Shown here piece after piece: positions 1 to 6,938 of a stretch of 9,689 nucleotides of DNA. The translations under genes were made by a program, and so were the position numbers. The stretch's first letter is position 1. Each line of letters opens with the position of its first letter. The DNA lies in assembly GCA_014379705.1 (NCBI GenBank), contig JACMLI010000023.1:1-9689 (forward strand), given 5' to 3'. The notes beneath the pieces were generated by a model. That model had not been told where the DNA came from. It did no database searches and saw nothing but the letters and a program-made list of their open reading frames with translations. This DNA comes from Gemmatimonadaceae bacterium. Its GTDB lineage: Bacteria; Gemmatimonadota; Gemmatimonadetes; Gemmatimonadales; Gemmatimonadaceae.

Positions 1-2
1 CC

Positions 3-746
3 CCCGAGCGGGCGCGCGCCATCCTCGAGGAGGTCGCGCGCGGCACGGTCACGGCAGCGGCGGCCCTCGAACAGTTTGCGGCCGAGCCGGTGGAGGCGCT
101 CGATTTCGCGACCGTCGACCATCATCGCGCGCTGCGTCAGGGCTACCCTGAGGTCGTGTTCGGCGCCGGCAAGACGGTCGAACAAGTTGTGGCGATCGTC
201 GAGCGCATCGCGAAGCATGACGAAGGCTTTCTCGTCACGCGCGCAGACGCCGAGACGCGCGAAGCCCTCTCGCTGCGCTTTCCGTCGGCGCGGGTGAATG
301 CGATGGCGCGCACCGTGTCGATGGCCGGAAGCGTGCCCGTGCCCGAGGGCGCCGGAACCATCCTCATCGTGACTGCGGGGACGAGCGATCTCCCGGTCGC
401 GGAGGAAGCGTCCGAGACGTTACTCGCCCTCGGTATCGCCGTCTCGCGGCTCACCGACGTCGGTGTGGCCGGCATCCACCGGCTGCTTTCGCGATCGGCG
501 CAGTTGCGTGAGGCACGGGTGATCATCGTGGTCGCTGGCATGGACGGCGCCCTGCCATCCGTCGTTGGAGGCCTGGTGGCGTGCCCCGTGATCGCCGTCC
601 CTACAAGTGTTGGATATGGCGCTGCTTTCGGGGGGGTGGCGCCGCTGCTCACCGCGCTCAACTCCTGCGCCGCGGGAGTGACCGTCGTGAATATCGACAA
701 CGGCTTCGGCGCCGCGATGGCGGCCTCCCGCATCGCTCTCGGCTGA
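3..746 (+). CDS. larB: LarB, nickel-pincer cofactor (NaAD carboxylase/hydrolase), 5'-partial
   Basis: LarB carboxylates the pyridine ring of nicotinic acid adenine dinucleotide and hydrolyses its phosphoanhydride, the first step towards the nickel-pincer nucleotide cofactor used by lactate racemase and related enzymes; it is cytoplasmic. About 247 residues are visible, close to the usual LarB length, so only a few N-terminal codons are missing. The frame is open from the left edge with no ATG, and the GTG at 90 lies inside a conserved stretch, so it is not the start. Visible family signatures are VDHHRALRQGYPEVVFG near the N-terminus, then the PurE-like domain with TAGTSDLPVAEEA, DVGVAGIHRLL, VVAGMDGALPSV, PTSVGYGAAFGG, LNSC and VVNIDNGFGAA. 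The cysteine at 666-668 matches the catalytic Cys of the family. The residue 41 positions earlier (543-545), usually Glu as I recall, is Asp. Other lar genes are not in the window and may lie upstream. Confidence 0.93.
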   Translation, partial: PERARAILEEVARGTVTAAAALEQFAAEPVEALDFATVDHHRALRQGYPEVVFGAGKTVEQVVAIVERIAKHDEGFLVTRADAETREALSLRFPSARVNAMARTVSMAGSVPVPEGAGTILIVTAGTSDLPVAEEASETLLALGIAVSRLTDVGVAGIHRLLSRSAQLREARVIIVVAGMDGALPSVVGGLVACPVIAVPTSVGYGAAFGGVAPLLTALNSCAAGVTVVNIDNGFGAAMAASRIALG

Positions 747-805
747 GGGCTCGACGGGTCGCTCGCCAACTCGATGTTGCCCGGCGCGGCAGACGGGTGC
801 ATGCT

Positions 806-845
806 TTGGGCTCCCACCGACCTCCCCGCCGCCGGGAGCTTCCAA
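806..845 (+). promoter_or_regulatory. Possible hairpin covering the oxidase ribosome binding site
   Basis: GCTCCC at 810-815 is the exact reverse complement of GGGAGC at 834-839, and TTGG at 806-809 pairs with CCAA at 842-845 if TT at 840-841 is bulged. The ten-pair stem has an 18-base loop. It would hide the GGGAG Shine-Dalgarno sequence (834-838) and the first base of the ATG at 845. A second anti-SD run, CCTCCCC at 821-827, lies in the loop. It could limit translation, but may be a chance structure in GC-rich DNA. Confidence 0.4.
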
Positions 846-2365
846 TGAAACGACGCGTCTTTATCCAGTCTGCCGTGGCCACCGCCGCGGCGATCTCTGT
901 TCCACGCACACCGGCCTTCGCGATTGCACCGCGTCGCGTCGGTCCGCGGATCCTCGCCGATCTCGAGGCGGTCACGGGAGATGGCGCGCGGGTCACCCTC
1001 ACCGCCGCGGCCCTCGAGGACCTGAAGGGTCGCCTGCGCGGCAAGTTGTTGCTCTCGGGGGATGAGGGCTACGACCGCGCACGACAGATCCTGAACCCCT
1101 CGTTCGACCGGCGTCCCGCGCTCATCGTGCAGCCGACTGGCGTCGCCGACATCCGCGCCGCGGTGAACTTCGCGCGAGAGAACAAGGGGTTGCTCCTCGC
1201 CGTGAAGTGCGGCGGACACAGTGCGTCGGGACAGTCCACCTGTGATCGCGGCATGCAGATCGACCTCTCCCACTTCCGCGACGTCCGCGTCGATCCCGTC
1301 GCCCGTCGCGCCTGGGTGACCGGGGGGTCGCTCCTGGGCCAGCTCGATCACGAGGCGATGTCGATGGGGCTCGCCACGCCGATGGGCACCGTCTCGCATA
1401 CGGGAGTTGGCGGACTGGTCACCGGTGGCGGCTTCGGTCGGCTCGCGCGTCGCTTTGGACTCTCGGTGGACAACCTGCTGTCTGCAGATGTCGTCACTGC
1501 CGATGGCGCGATGCGCCACGCGAGTGCGAAGGAGAACCCCGACCTGTTCTGGGGCGTGCGTGGCGGCGGCGGGAATTTCGGCATCGTGACAAACTTCGAA
1601 TTCCAGCTGCACCCGATGCAACGCCAGGTCGTGGCCGGGGAGCTCGTGTTCCCGATCGCGCGTGCCCGCGACGTCTTCCAGGTCTTCGCCGAATACGGCC
1701 CGGCCGTTCCGGACGACTTCGCGCTCGGGCTCGTGTTGGTGAAGCCACCGGGTGCGGCCCCCGGCCTGGTGATGTTCGAGGTGTGCCATTCCGGCCCGGC
1801 CAACACGGCGGAACGTGCCTTGGCCCCCCTTCGCAAGCTGGGGACGCCGCTCGCCGATACCATCAAGTCGAAAGACTACGTGGCGGTGCAGCGATCGGGG
1901 GACGTCTCCGATCCACGTGCCGAGGCGTCGTACCTCAAGAGCGGATTCATCGCGAACATGCCGGGAGGCCTGATCTCCGCGATCCTCGATCGATTCGAGG
2001 GGCACCCGCAGCGCTCCACGGCGGTCTTCTTCCAGCAAGGTGGTGGCGCGATTGCCAAGGTTCCCTCAACGGCCACCGCATTCGCGCAGCGTGACGTGCA
2101 GGCCAACATGCTGTGCGCGGTGGGCTGGAAGTTCGGCCAGGACGGGTCCGCGCACACGCAGTGGATCAAGCAATACTGGACCGGGATCGAGAAGTTCACG
2201 CACGGGTTCTACGTGAACGACCTCGAGTCGGAGCACAGCGCCGCCGCCATCCGTGACAACTATCGGCGCAACCACGACCGTCTCGTCGCCGTCAAGACGA
2301 CCTACGATCCTGGCAACCTGTTCCGCATGAATGCCAACGTGAAACCCGCCGCAAAGAAGGCGTGA
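845..2365 (+). CDS. Tat-exported FAD-binding oxidoreductase, berberine-bridge type
   Basis: This is a 506-residue flavoprotein oxidase of the FAD_binding_4 (PCMH-type) plus BBE family, which oxidises sugars, alcohols or secondary metabolites; the substrate cannot be read from the sequence. The start at 845 follows GGGAG six bases upstream and opens with MKRRVFIQ, a twin-arginine signal, with likely cleavage after TPAFA (residue 26). The frame is open further upstream to 581, but that part is antisense-like filler overlapping larB. The FAD domain runs from about residue 88 to 258, with VKCGGHSASG (His125, the expected 8-alpha-histidyl FAD site), GTVSHTGVGGLVTGGGFG at 181-198 and NPDLFWGVRGGGGNFGIV at 231-248. 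The C-terminal BBE motif spans about 456-501 (YVND, RLVAVKTTYDPGNLFR). The second flavin-linking Cys of plant berberine bridge enzymes is absent (Val at that place by my alignment), so single covalent attachment is expected. Folding with FAD before Tat export fits the signal type. Confidence 0.9.
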   Translation: MKRRVFIQSAVATAAAISVPRTPAFAIAPRRVGPRILADLEAVTGDGARVTLTAAALEDLKGRLRGKLLLSGDEGYDRARQILNPSFDRRPALIVQPTGVADIRAAVNFARENKGLLLAVKCGGHSASGQSTCDRGMQIDLSHFRDVRVDPVARRAWVTGGSLLGQLDHEAMSMGLATPMGTVSHTGVGGLVTGGGFGRLARRFGLSVDNLLSADVVTADGAMRHASAKENPDLFWGVRGGGGNFGIVTNFEFQLHPMQRQVVAGELVFPIARARDVFQVFAEYGPAVPDDFALGLVLVKPPGAAPGLVMFEVCHSGPANTAERALAPLRKLGTPLADTIKSKDYVAVQRSGDVSDPRAEASYLKSGFIANMPGGLISAILDRFEGHPQRSTAVFFQQGGGAIAKVPSTATAFAQRDVQANMLCAVGWKFGQDGSAHTQWIKQYWTGIEKFTHGFYVNDLESEHSAAAIRDNYRRNHDRLVAVKTTYDPGNLFRMNANVKPAAKKA

Positions 2366-2430
2366 CGTTGGCAGGCCTCGCGCGGGGTGCCTGACGAGTA
2401 CAGGCGGCCCGCGCACGGCTGGCCTCGAGA

Positions 2431-3066
2431 TCAGCGCTCCCCGACCAGCCCCCGTTCGGTGGCGACCCGCACCGCCGAGGTCCGGTTCTCGACGCCCAGC
2501 TTCTCGAAGATGTGGACGAGGTGCGCCTTCACCGTTGGCTCCGTGATGCCAAGGGCGGCGGCGATCGCCTTGTTCGAGTCCCCCCGGGCCACGCATTCGA
2601 GCACGGTGGCCTCACGCTTCGTGATCTCTCCACGGGTCGGCTTCCGCCATCGGGAGACAAGGCGGTCGGCCACGACCGGCGCGAGGTAGCGCTCGCCGCG
2701 CAGCACCGCCCGAAGCGCCCGGAAGAGTTCCTCGTGAGGCACGTCCTTGAGCAGGTAGCCCACCGCCCCGACTTCGATCGCGCGCAGGACTTCACCGTCG
2801 GTGGCGTAGGTGGTGAGGATGACCACACGGGTTGCGGGGCGCGCCGCGAGAATTTCCTCCGTGGCCGAGGCGCCACCACGCGCCGGCATGCGCAGGTCCA
2901 TCAGCACCAGGTCGGGTTCGAGCCGGAGCGCGAGGCCCACCGCTTCGGCTCCATCAGCGGCCTCGCCCACGACCTCGAAGTCGGGTTGCGTGGCCAGCAC
3001 GCTCACGATGCCGCTGCGCACGATCGGGTGGTCGTCGACCACGAGCACCCGGTGTCGCGCGCTCAT
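2431..3066 (-). CDS. NarL/LuxR-family response regulator
   Basis: A 211-residue DNA-binding response regulator, partner of the sensor kinase encoded immediately upstream. The receiver domain (about 5-120) has the acidic pair Asp11-Asp12, the phospho-accepting Asp57 in LVLMDLRMP, Thr85 in VVILTTY and Lys107 in GYLLKDV. The LuxR-type helix-turn-helix (about 147-208) shows ITKREATVLECVARGDSNKAI and the recognition region ITEPTVKAHLVHIFEKLGV. Its ATG (3066-3064) overlaps the kinase stop codon in ATGA, and GAGG lies seven bases before it, so the two are translationally coupled. It ends 65 bases from the convergent oxidase gene. Its targets are unknown; the divergent permease promoter region is the obvious candidate. 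Confidence 0.95.
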   Translation of the reverse strand: MSARHRVLVVDDHPIVRSGIVSVLATQPDFEVVGEAADGAEAVGLALRLEPDLVLMDLRMPARGGASATEEILAARPATRVVILTTYATDGEVLRAIEVGAVGYLLKDVPHEELFRALRAVLRGERYLAPVVADRLVSRWRKPTRGEITKREATVLECVARGDSNKAIAAALGITEPTVKAHLVHIFEKLGVENRTSAVRVATERGLVGER

Positions 3067-4379
3067 GCCGGAGCCTCGGCATCACGCGACGACGCCACGA
3101 TCGCGGCGAGGGGCATGGCGAGCGTCAGGCTCGTGCCTTCGCCGGGCGTGGTATCGACCAGCACGTATCCGCCGAGCCGTCGCGCGCGCTCACGCATGCC
3201 CGAGAGACCGCATGTGGTGCCCCCCGCCGTCTCGGCCTGGGCAAAGCCGTCTCCATCGTCCTCCACGGTGAGCATGACCAACTCGTCGATGCAGCTGAGG
3301 GTGATGGTGACCGACGTGGCCTTCGCGTGGCGCGCCACGTTGCTCAGGGACTCCTGCGTGGCTCGCAGGAACACCACCTCGGCGTCTTCGAGCAGGGCGG
3401 GCAGGGCGTCGGCGACGAAGGTGGTGCGCACGCCATGCGCCTCGCCCCACTGCGTCGCCACTCGCTCCAGCGCGGCGGCAAGGGGCGCGTTGGAGAGTTC
3501 ACTCGGGCGCAGTGCCAGGACCAGTCGCCGGATCTCGGCGAGGCTCGAGCGCGACACCGACTGGGCGTACCCGAGGTGCGACCGCACTTGCGGAATCCAT
3601 CGCTCGTCAGGCGCGCTGGCAGGCGCCGAGGGGAGGGCCAGGTCCACCGTCTCGAGATGTCGGATGACGCTGGCGAAAGCCTGGGAGAGCGTGTCGTGGA
3701 TGTCGTGCGACAGGCGCTGGCGTTCCTCGAGCACCCCAGCCTCGCGGGAACGCTCGGCGAGGTCGCGCTGGGCGGCGTCGAGCTGCGCGATCAGGGCGTT
3801 GCGCAGCGCTGCCTCACGATTGGCCCGGTGGATGTACAGGAGCACGGTCCCCATCATCAGGCCCATGCCCATCACGGCACCGATGCGCGACAGCGCGACG
3901 AACAGGCTCTCGTTGCGAGCGCCTACGGCGACGCTCCACGCGAGGCCGACGGAGAGGGCCGCCAGGATGACCGCCGCCCAGGCAAACGGCAGGAAGAGGA
4001 AGCCCTGCAGGATCGCGGGCAGGATCAGCAGGCCGTATGCCCGATGGACAACCATGCCCCACACGACGATCGCGTAACACAGCGGCACGTACAGCAGGAT
4101 CGCCCAGCGCCTCGCGAGGATCCACGGATAGAACACGTACCCCAGGCCATGCGTCAGCACGACGAGGATGACGACGGCGACGATGCGTGGAATTGGCGCC
4201 GTGGACGCTGACCCTTGCGACCGATCGAGGGCCACGAGGCTCGCGATGATCAGCGCGATCGCTTGTGACACCACCCACCCGCGAAGCCACGCGCGCGCGT
4301 TGTGGGCGAAGAGCGGTTCCACCGACAGGACGGGGGTCACGGGCGGGAGGGAGGCTCGGGCTTGGGGTGCCTGCAACAT
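3063..4379 (-). CDS. HisKA_3 (NarX/DesK-type) membrane sensor histidine kinase
   Basis: A 438-residue sensor kinase that should autophosphorylate and pass phosphate to the regulator it overlaps. The N-terminal half holds about six hydrophobic helices (near 35-51, 65-83, 93-112, 114-132, 134-152, 160-183) with very short loops and no recognisable periplasmic sensor domain, so the signal is probably sensed in or at the membrane. A short coiled-coil-like linker (about 185-218) leads to the dimerisation helix with EERQRLSHDIHDTLSQ; by the family pattern His228 is the phosphorylated residue. The ATPase domain has the N box ESLSNVARHAKAT (Asn347), the G1 box VEDDGDGF (374-379) and the G2 region GLSGMRERARRLGG. 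The start chosen at 4379 has no good Shine-Dalgarno; an in-frame ATG ten codons upstream (4409) is possible. The frame stays open much further, to 5243, but that stretch lies antisense to the permease and is not real. Confidence 0.92.
   Translation of the reverse strand: MLQAPQARASLPPVTPVLSVEPLFAHNARAWLRGWVVSQAIALIIASLVALDRSQGSASTAPIPRIVAVVILVVLTHGLGYVFYPWILARRWAILLYVPLCYAIVVWGMVVHRAYGLLILPAILQGFLFLPFAWAAVILAALSVGLAWSVAVGARNESLFVALSRIGAVMGMGLMMGTVLLYIHRANREAALRNALIAQLDAAQRDLAERSREAGVLEERQRLSHDIHDTLSQAFASVIRHLETVDLALPSAPASAPDERWIPQVRSHLGYAQSVSRSSLAEIRRLVLALRPSELSNAPLAAALERVATQWGEAHGVRTTFVADALPALLEDAEVVFLRATQESLSNVARHAKATSVTITLSCIDELVMLTVEDDGDGFAQAETAGGTTCGLSGMRERARRLGGYVLVDTTPGEGTSLTLAMPLAAIVASSRDAEAPA
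3065..3082 (-). promoter_or_regulatory. Hairpin at the kinase/regulator junction
   Basis: CGGCAT at 3077-3082 and ATGCCG at 3065-3070 form an exact six-base-pair stem around a six-base loop. In the mRNA the 3' arm contains AT of the regulator's start codon, and the GAGG Shine-Dalgarno sits at the top of the stem and in the loop. The structure also lies in kinase coding sequence. A ribosome finishing the kinase would melt it, which fits translational coupling. Confidence 0.4.
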
Positions 4380-4478
4380 ACCGAGCGACCCGTGCCGGCA
4401 GGCATCCATCGAAGGTTGTACGTCGGCGCAACCATCGGCCGATGCGGCGCGTGGCTCGGTGACGCCATCCTCCCAGCT
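4380..4478. promoter_or_regulatory. Divergent control region between kinase and permease
   Basis: These 99 bases separate two divergent start codons, so promoters for both must lie here or just inside the genes. Inverted repeats are dense: an exact 12-base palindrome CATCGGCCGATG (4433-4444), an exact 8-base palindrome TGCCGGCA (4393-4400), GGTTG/CAACC (4414-4418 and 4429-4433), and a widely spaced pair ACCGAGC (4380-4386) and GCTCGGT (4454-4460). LuxR-type regulators usually bind inverted repeats, so one of these may be the operator of the neighbouring regulator; this is inference. No convincing -35/-10 pair could be picked out. Confidence 0.45.
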
Positions 4479-5720
4479 ATGCCCGCACCTTCCTACGCAT
4501 CGATCCTCCAGGGCCTTGTGGCCACCACGGTCAATCCGCTGCGCACGGGCCTCTCCACCCTGGGCGTCCTCATCGGCGTCGCCTCGGTCATCACGACGCT
4601 CTCCCTCGCCGATGGCCTCGAGCAGTACGCCCGCGCCGAGATGTCGGCGCGCACCGACGTGCAGACGGTGCTGGTGACGTCGCGGCTGACGGAGACGCGC
4701 GACGGATTCGACTTTCCCGTGGCCGGCTACGTCGTGCTGGGGTTGCAGGACGCGGCCGAACTCGGACGACGCCTCGCCACCGACGCCGAGGTGACGATGG
4801 TCGCCTCCACCCAGGCGGTCGTGGCGAGCAACCTCGGGGCGCCGCATGCGGCGAAGGTCACCGCCACGCTCGCCAACTTCCTCGAGTTCGGGCGCCGCGC
4901 CTTGCACGCCGGCCGCTACTTCACCGATGGCGAGACGGCGCGCAACGTGCCGGTCGTCGTGCTGTCGCACAAGCTTGCCGCCGAGCTCTCGCCTAACGGT
5001 GACCCCGTGCTGATGCTGGGACGCGTCGTCCGCGTGGGCCGCCGACCGGTCACCACGATCGGGATCATGCCCCCGTATACCGGAGAGCGGACGTACGAGG
5101 CCTTCCTGCCGATGCGCGCCGCGCTCACCCTGTTCGGCGCGAACCGGTCGATGGTTCCCTCGCTGATCGTGCGTGCGGCCCGGTTCGAGACCGTGAATCC
5201 CGTGAAGGATGCGGTGGAGGAATGGCTGGCGACGCGCTTCCACGACTGGCAGCGACGCGTCGAGGTCTCGACGCAGCTCGCACGCATCGAGGAAGTGAAG
5301 ACCACGCTGCTCGTCTTCAAGCTCGTGATGGGGTCGCTCGCCGGCGTCGCGCTCGTCGTGGGTGGTGTCGGGATCATGAACGTCCTGCTGGCGAGCGTGA
5401 GCGAGCGGACGCGTGAGATCGGCGTGCGCAAGGCCCTGGGCGCGCGGCAGCGCGACATCCTGTTGCAGTTCCTCGCGGAGTCAGTGGCGATTGCCGGGGT
5501 AGGGAGTGGCATCGGCACGCTGCTCGGGCTTGCCCTCGCCTTTGCGCTCGCGGCCCTCGTGCGCTCGCTGGTGCCCCAGGCGCCGCTGCATGCCGCGATC
5601 ACGGCCAGTACCCTGTTGTCGTCGGTCTGCTCGGCGGTCCTGGTCGGGCTGATCTTCGGGACGTTCCCCGCCATTCGCGCCTCCCGCCTCTCGCCGATCG
5701 ACGCCATCCGCCACGAGTGA
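4479..5720 (+). CDS. MacB/FtsX-type ABC transporter permease
   Basis: A 413-residue inner-membrane permease of the MacB family, which couples cytoplasmic ATP hydrolysis to movement or release of substrates on the outer face (peptides, lipoproteins, toxins) rather than classical channel transport. The first transmembrane helix is at about 25-45 (LSTLGVLIGVASVITTLSLA), followed by a MacB-type extracytoplasmic domain (about 46-275). The FtsX core follows with helices at about 281-305, 332-363 and 378-398 and the hallmark ERTREIGVRKALGAR at 309-323. It ends ASRLSPIDAIRHE, the usual family ending. No ATPase domain is fused and no ATPase gene is in the window. The ATG at 4479 is the only reasonable start, since the upstream frame runs into the antisense of the kinase; its Shine-Dalgarno is poor. 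Head-to-head placement with the two-component system suggests control by it. Exact substrate unknown. Confidence 0.92.
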   Translation: MPAPSYASILQGLVATTVNPLRTGLSTLGVLIGVASVITTLSLADGLEQYARAEMSARTDVQTVLVTSRLTETRDGFDFPVAGYVVLGLQDAAELGRRLATDAEVTMVASTQAVVASNLGAPHAAKVTATLANFLEFGRRALHAGRYFTDGETARNVPVVVLSHKLAAELSPNGDPVLMLGRVVRVGRRPVTTIGIMPPYTGERTYEAFLPMRAALTLFGANRSMVPSLIVRAARFETVNPVKDAVEEWLATRFHDWQRRVEVSTQLARIEEVKTTLLVFKLVMGSLAGVALVVGGVGIMNVLLASVSERTREIGVRKALGARQRDILLQFLAESVAIAGVGSGIGTLLGLALAFALAALVRSLVPQAPLHAAITASTLLSSVCSAVLVGLIFGTFPAIRASRLSPIDAIRHE

Positions 5721-5727
5721 CCCAACC

Positions 5728-5742
5728 GGCGCTGGCGGCGCC
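5728..5742. terminator. Short hairpin between convergent genes
   Basis: GGCGC (5728-5732), loop TGGCG, GCGCC (5738-5742) form an exact five-pair stem in the 21-base gap between the stop codons of the permease and the Ig-like protein gene. It touches the latter's stop codon. There is no T-tract on either side, so it is at best a weak bidirectional terminator. Confidence 0.25.
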
Positions 5743-6938
5743 TAACGCACGCGGAAGGCCAGTCGCGTCGGGCGGGTGGCAGGGGCAGGGGCGTGGCGGC
5801 GTACGTCGGCGTCGAACACGCGGGCGACATTGTTGCCTGCGAGGTCCTCGAGTGTCGTGTCGGTGTGCACCGCAAACATGCCAGGTGCCCACGCCGCGTC
5901 GGGGACGAAGCTCCACGTCGAATCGCCTTCTCCCGGCACGCCGTGTCCGGCGACCGTCCGCCCCGCCTCGTCGGCTACAGAGAGCATGCGTCCGAGCAAG
6001 GCGTGGTCGAGGGGTTCGTTGAGACTGATGCGAAGGGCATCACGCGTGCCGGCGCCGGGTGCCGCGGCGATCCAGCGACCCGGATCCGGTGAGGTCCGGT
6101 CGTCCGGCCCTACGTCGAACGGGTGATCGAAGCCCGACGCCAGCCCCGCGCCGCGCCCATCGCGCCAGTCGGCGTCGATCGCCAGTCGATAGCGTCGCCC
6201 CTCGATGAGCGGCGCCCCCGATTCCAGGTTCGTGCGAATGCCCCGCTTCACGCGTCCGGGATCGAAGAGCAGCGTAAGACGCCTGCGATCGGGGGACCAG
6301 AGCTCCTCGCCGCCGGCGAGGAAGGCCTGAGGCACCTCACGCCCCGACGCGTCCAGCAACCGCACATGCTCCAGGGCACTCCCAGCTTCCATTGGCGCCG
6401 AGAACTCGATGTACCAGCGCAGCAGGTTTGCCGGAACACGCCCCCCGGTCGGGTAGACGCCGAGGACGCGCGTCGTGCGGTCGAGGCGGAGGCTCGGGAT
6501 GGTGAAGCGCTCCTCGCGCGCGGGACCCTCCGCCAACTCGCCATTGCCAATGAGCCCGGCCAGGGCAGCGGGCGAGAGCCGCGTGCGATACGAGACGCCC
6601 GGGGTCAGCGGGAAGCGTGGAGTGAGGGCCACGCGATCCCCCGCGACCGTGTACGTGGCCATGACCGCAGGGCGTCGGTTGTCATCGCCCGGGGAGTCGA
6701 CGACAAAGAGGGCGAACGCCTCTTGCCACTCCTTCGTGGAAGGCGCCCGGTCGGCCAGGTGGCGCAGCGCGGCCGTCGAGAGACCCCGCAGTTCCACGGT
6801 CCGCGCCGAACCCGCGCCGTCGACGACGTGCACCGCGGGCCCGGCATTCCGGTCGTCACCCACCGCGCGCGCCACGAGGCCGCCGCCCACGAGGGCGACG
6901 GCGAACATGGAGGCCGCGAGGCGGGAGCCGCCGATCAC
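5742..6938 (-). CDS. Exported Ig-like-fold protein of unknown function
   Basis: A 398-residue protein whose function I cannot name. The GTG start (6938-6936) overlaps the stop of the upstream gene in GTGA, and the N-terminus (arginine, then hydrophobic residues about 8-24, LAASMFAVALVGGGLVARAV) looks like an uncleaved signal anchor or signal peptide. Three beta-rich segments follow, at about 33-148, 157-278 and 287-381. The second and third resemble bacterial Ig-like (Big_5/SbsA-type) domains: VYPTGGRVPANLLRWYIEFS and APMEAG, LWSPDRRRLTLLFDPGRVKRG, and a final TTLEDLAGNNVARVFD typical of such strands. I recall relatives with the same RFPL.PG.Y, FSAPM and DPGR.KRG motifs in Planctomycetes and myxobacteria, all uncharacterised as far as I know. 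There is no clear Shine-Dalgarno, so translation probably depends on the gene upstream. It likely works with that protein outside the cytoplasm. Confidence 0.8.
   Translation of the reverse strand: MIGGSRLAASMFAVALVGGGLVARAVGDDRNAGPAVHVVDGAGSARTVELRGLSTAALRHLADRAPSTKEWQEAFALFVVDSPGDDNRRPAVMATYTVAGDRVALTPRFPLTPGVSYRTRLSPAALAGLIGNGELAEGPAREERFTIPSLRLDRTTRVLGVYPTGGRVPANLLRWYIEFSAPMEAGSALEHVRLLDASGREVPQAFLAGGEELWSPDRRRLTLLFDPGRVKRGIRTNLESGAPLIEGRRYRLAIDADWRDGRGAGLASGFDHPFDVGPDDRTSPDPGRWIAAAPGAGTRDALRISLNEPLDHALLGRMLSVADEAGRTVAGHGVPGEGDSTWSFVPDAAWAPGMFAVHTDTTLEDLAGNNVARVFDADVRRHAPAPATRPTRLAFRVR

Noticed and set aside
581..844. Upstream extension of the oxidase frame
   Set aside because: It overlaps larB, has no family similarity, and a good Tat signal with SD begins at 845.
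143..2038. A 631-codon open frame on the minus strand
   Set aside because: It lies opposite larB and the oxidase, which have strong family motifs in their own frames. Its product is Arg/His/Gly-rich filler with no domain, as expected for an antisense frame in GC-rich DNA.
2366..2430. Possible terminator CAGGC/GCCTG (2372-2376 and 2389-2393) between the convergent oxidase and regulator genes
   Set aside because: The stem is only five pairs with a 12-base loop and no T-tract; too weak to call.
2512..4211. Long plus-strand open frames of 521 and 459 codons
   Set aside because: They are antisense to the response regulator and kinase, both of which have complete motif sets; the products are low-complexity Arg-rich sequence.
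4380..5243. Upstream extension of the kinase frame on the minus strand
   Set aside because: It runs antisense through the permease and encodes no recognisable domain; the kinase is complete from 4379.
4916..5875. A 319-codon minus-strand open frame
   Set aside because: It is the shadow of the permease gene; the product is Ser/Arg/Thr-rich with no motif.
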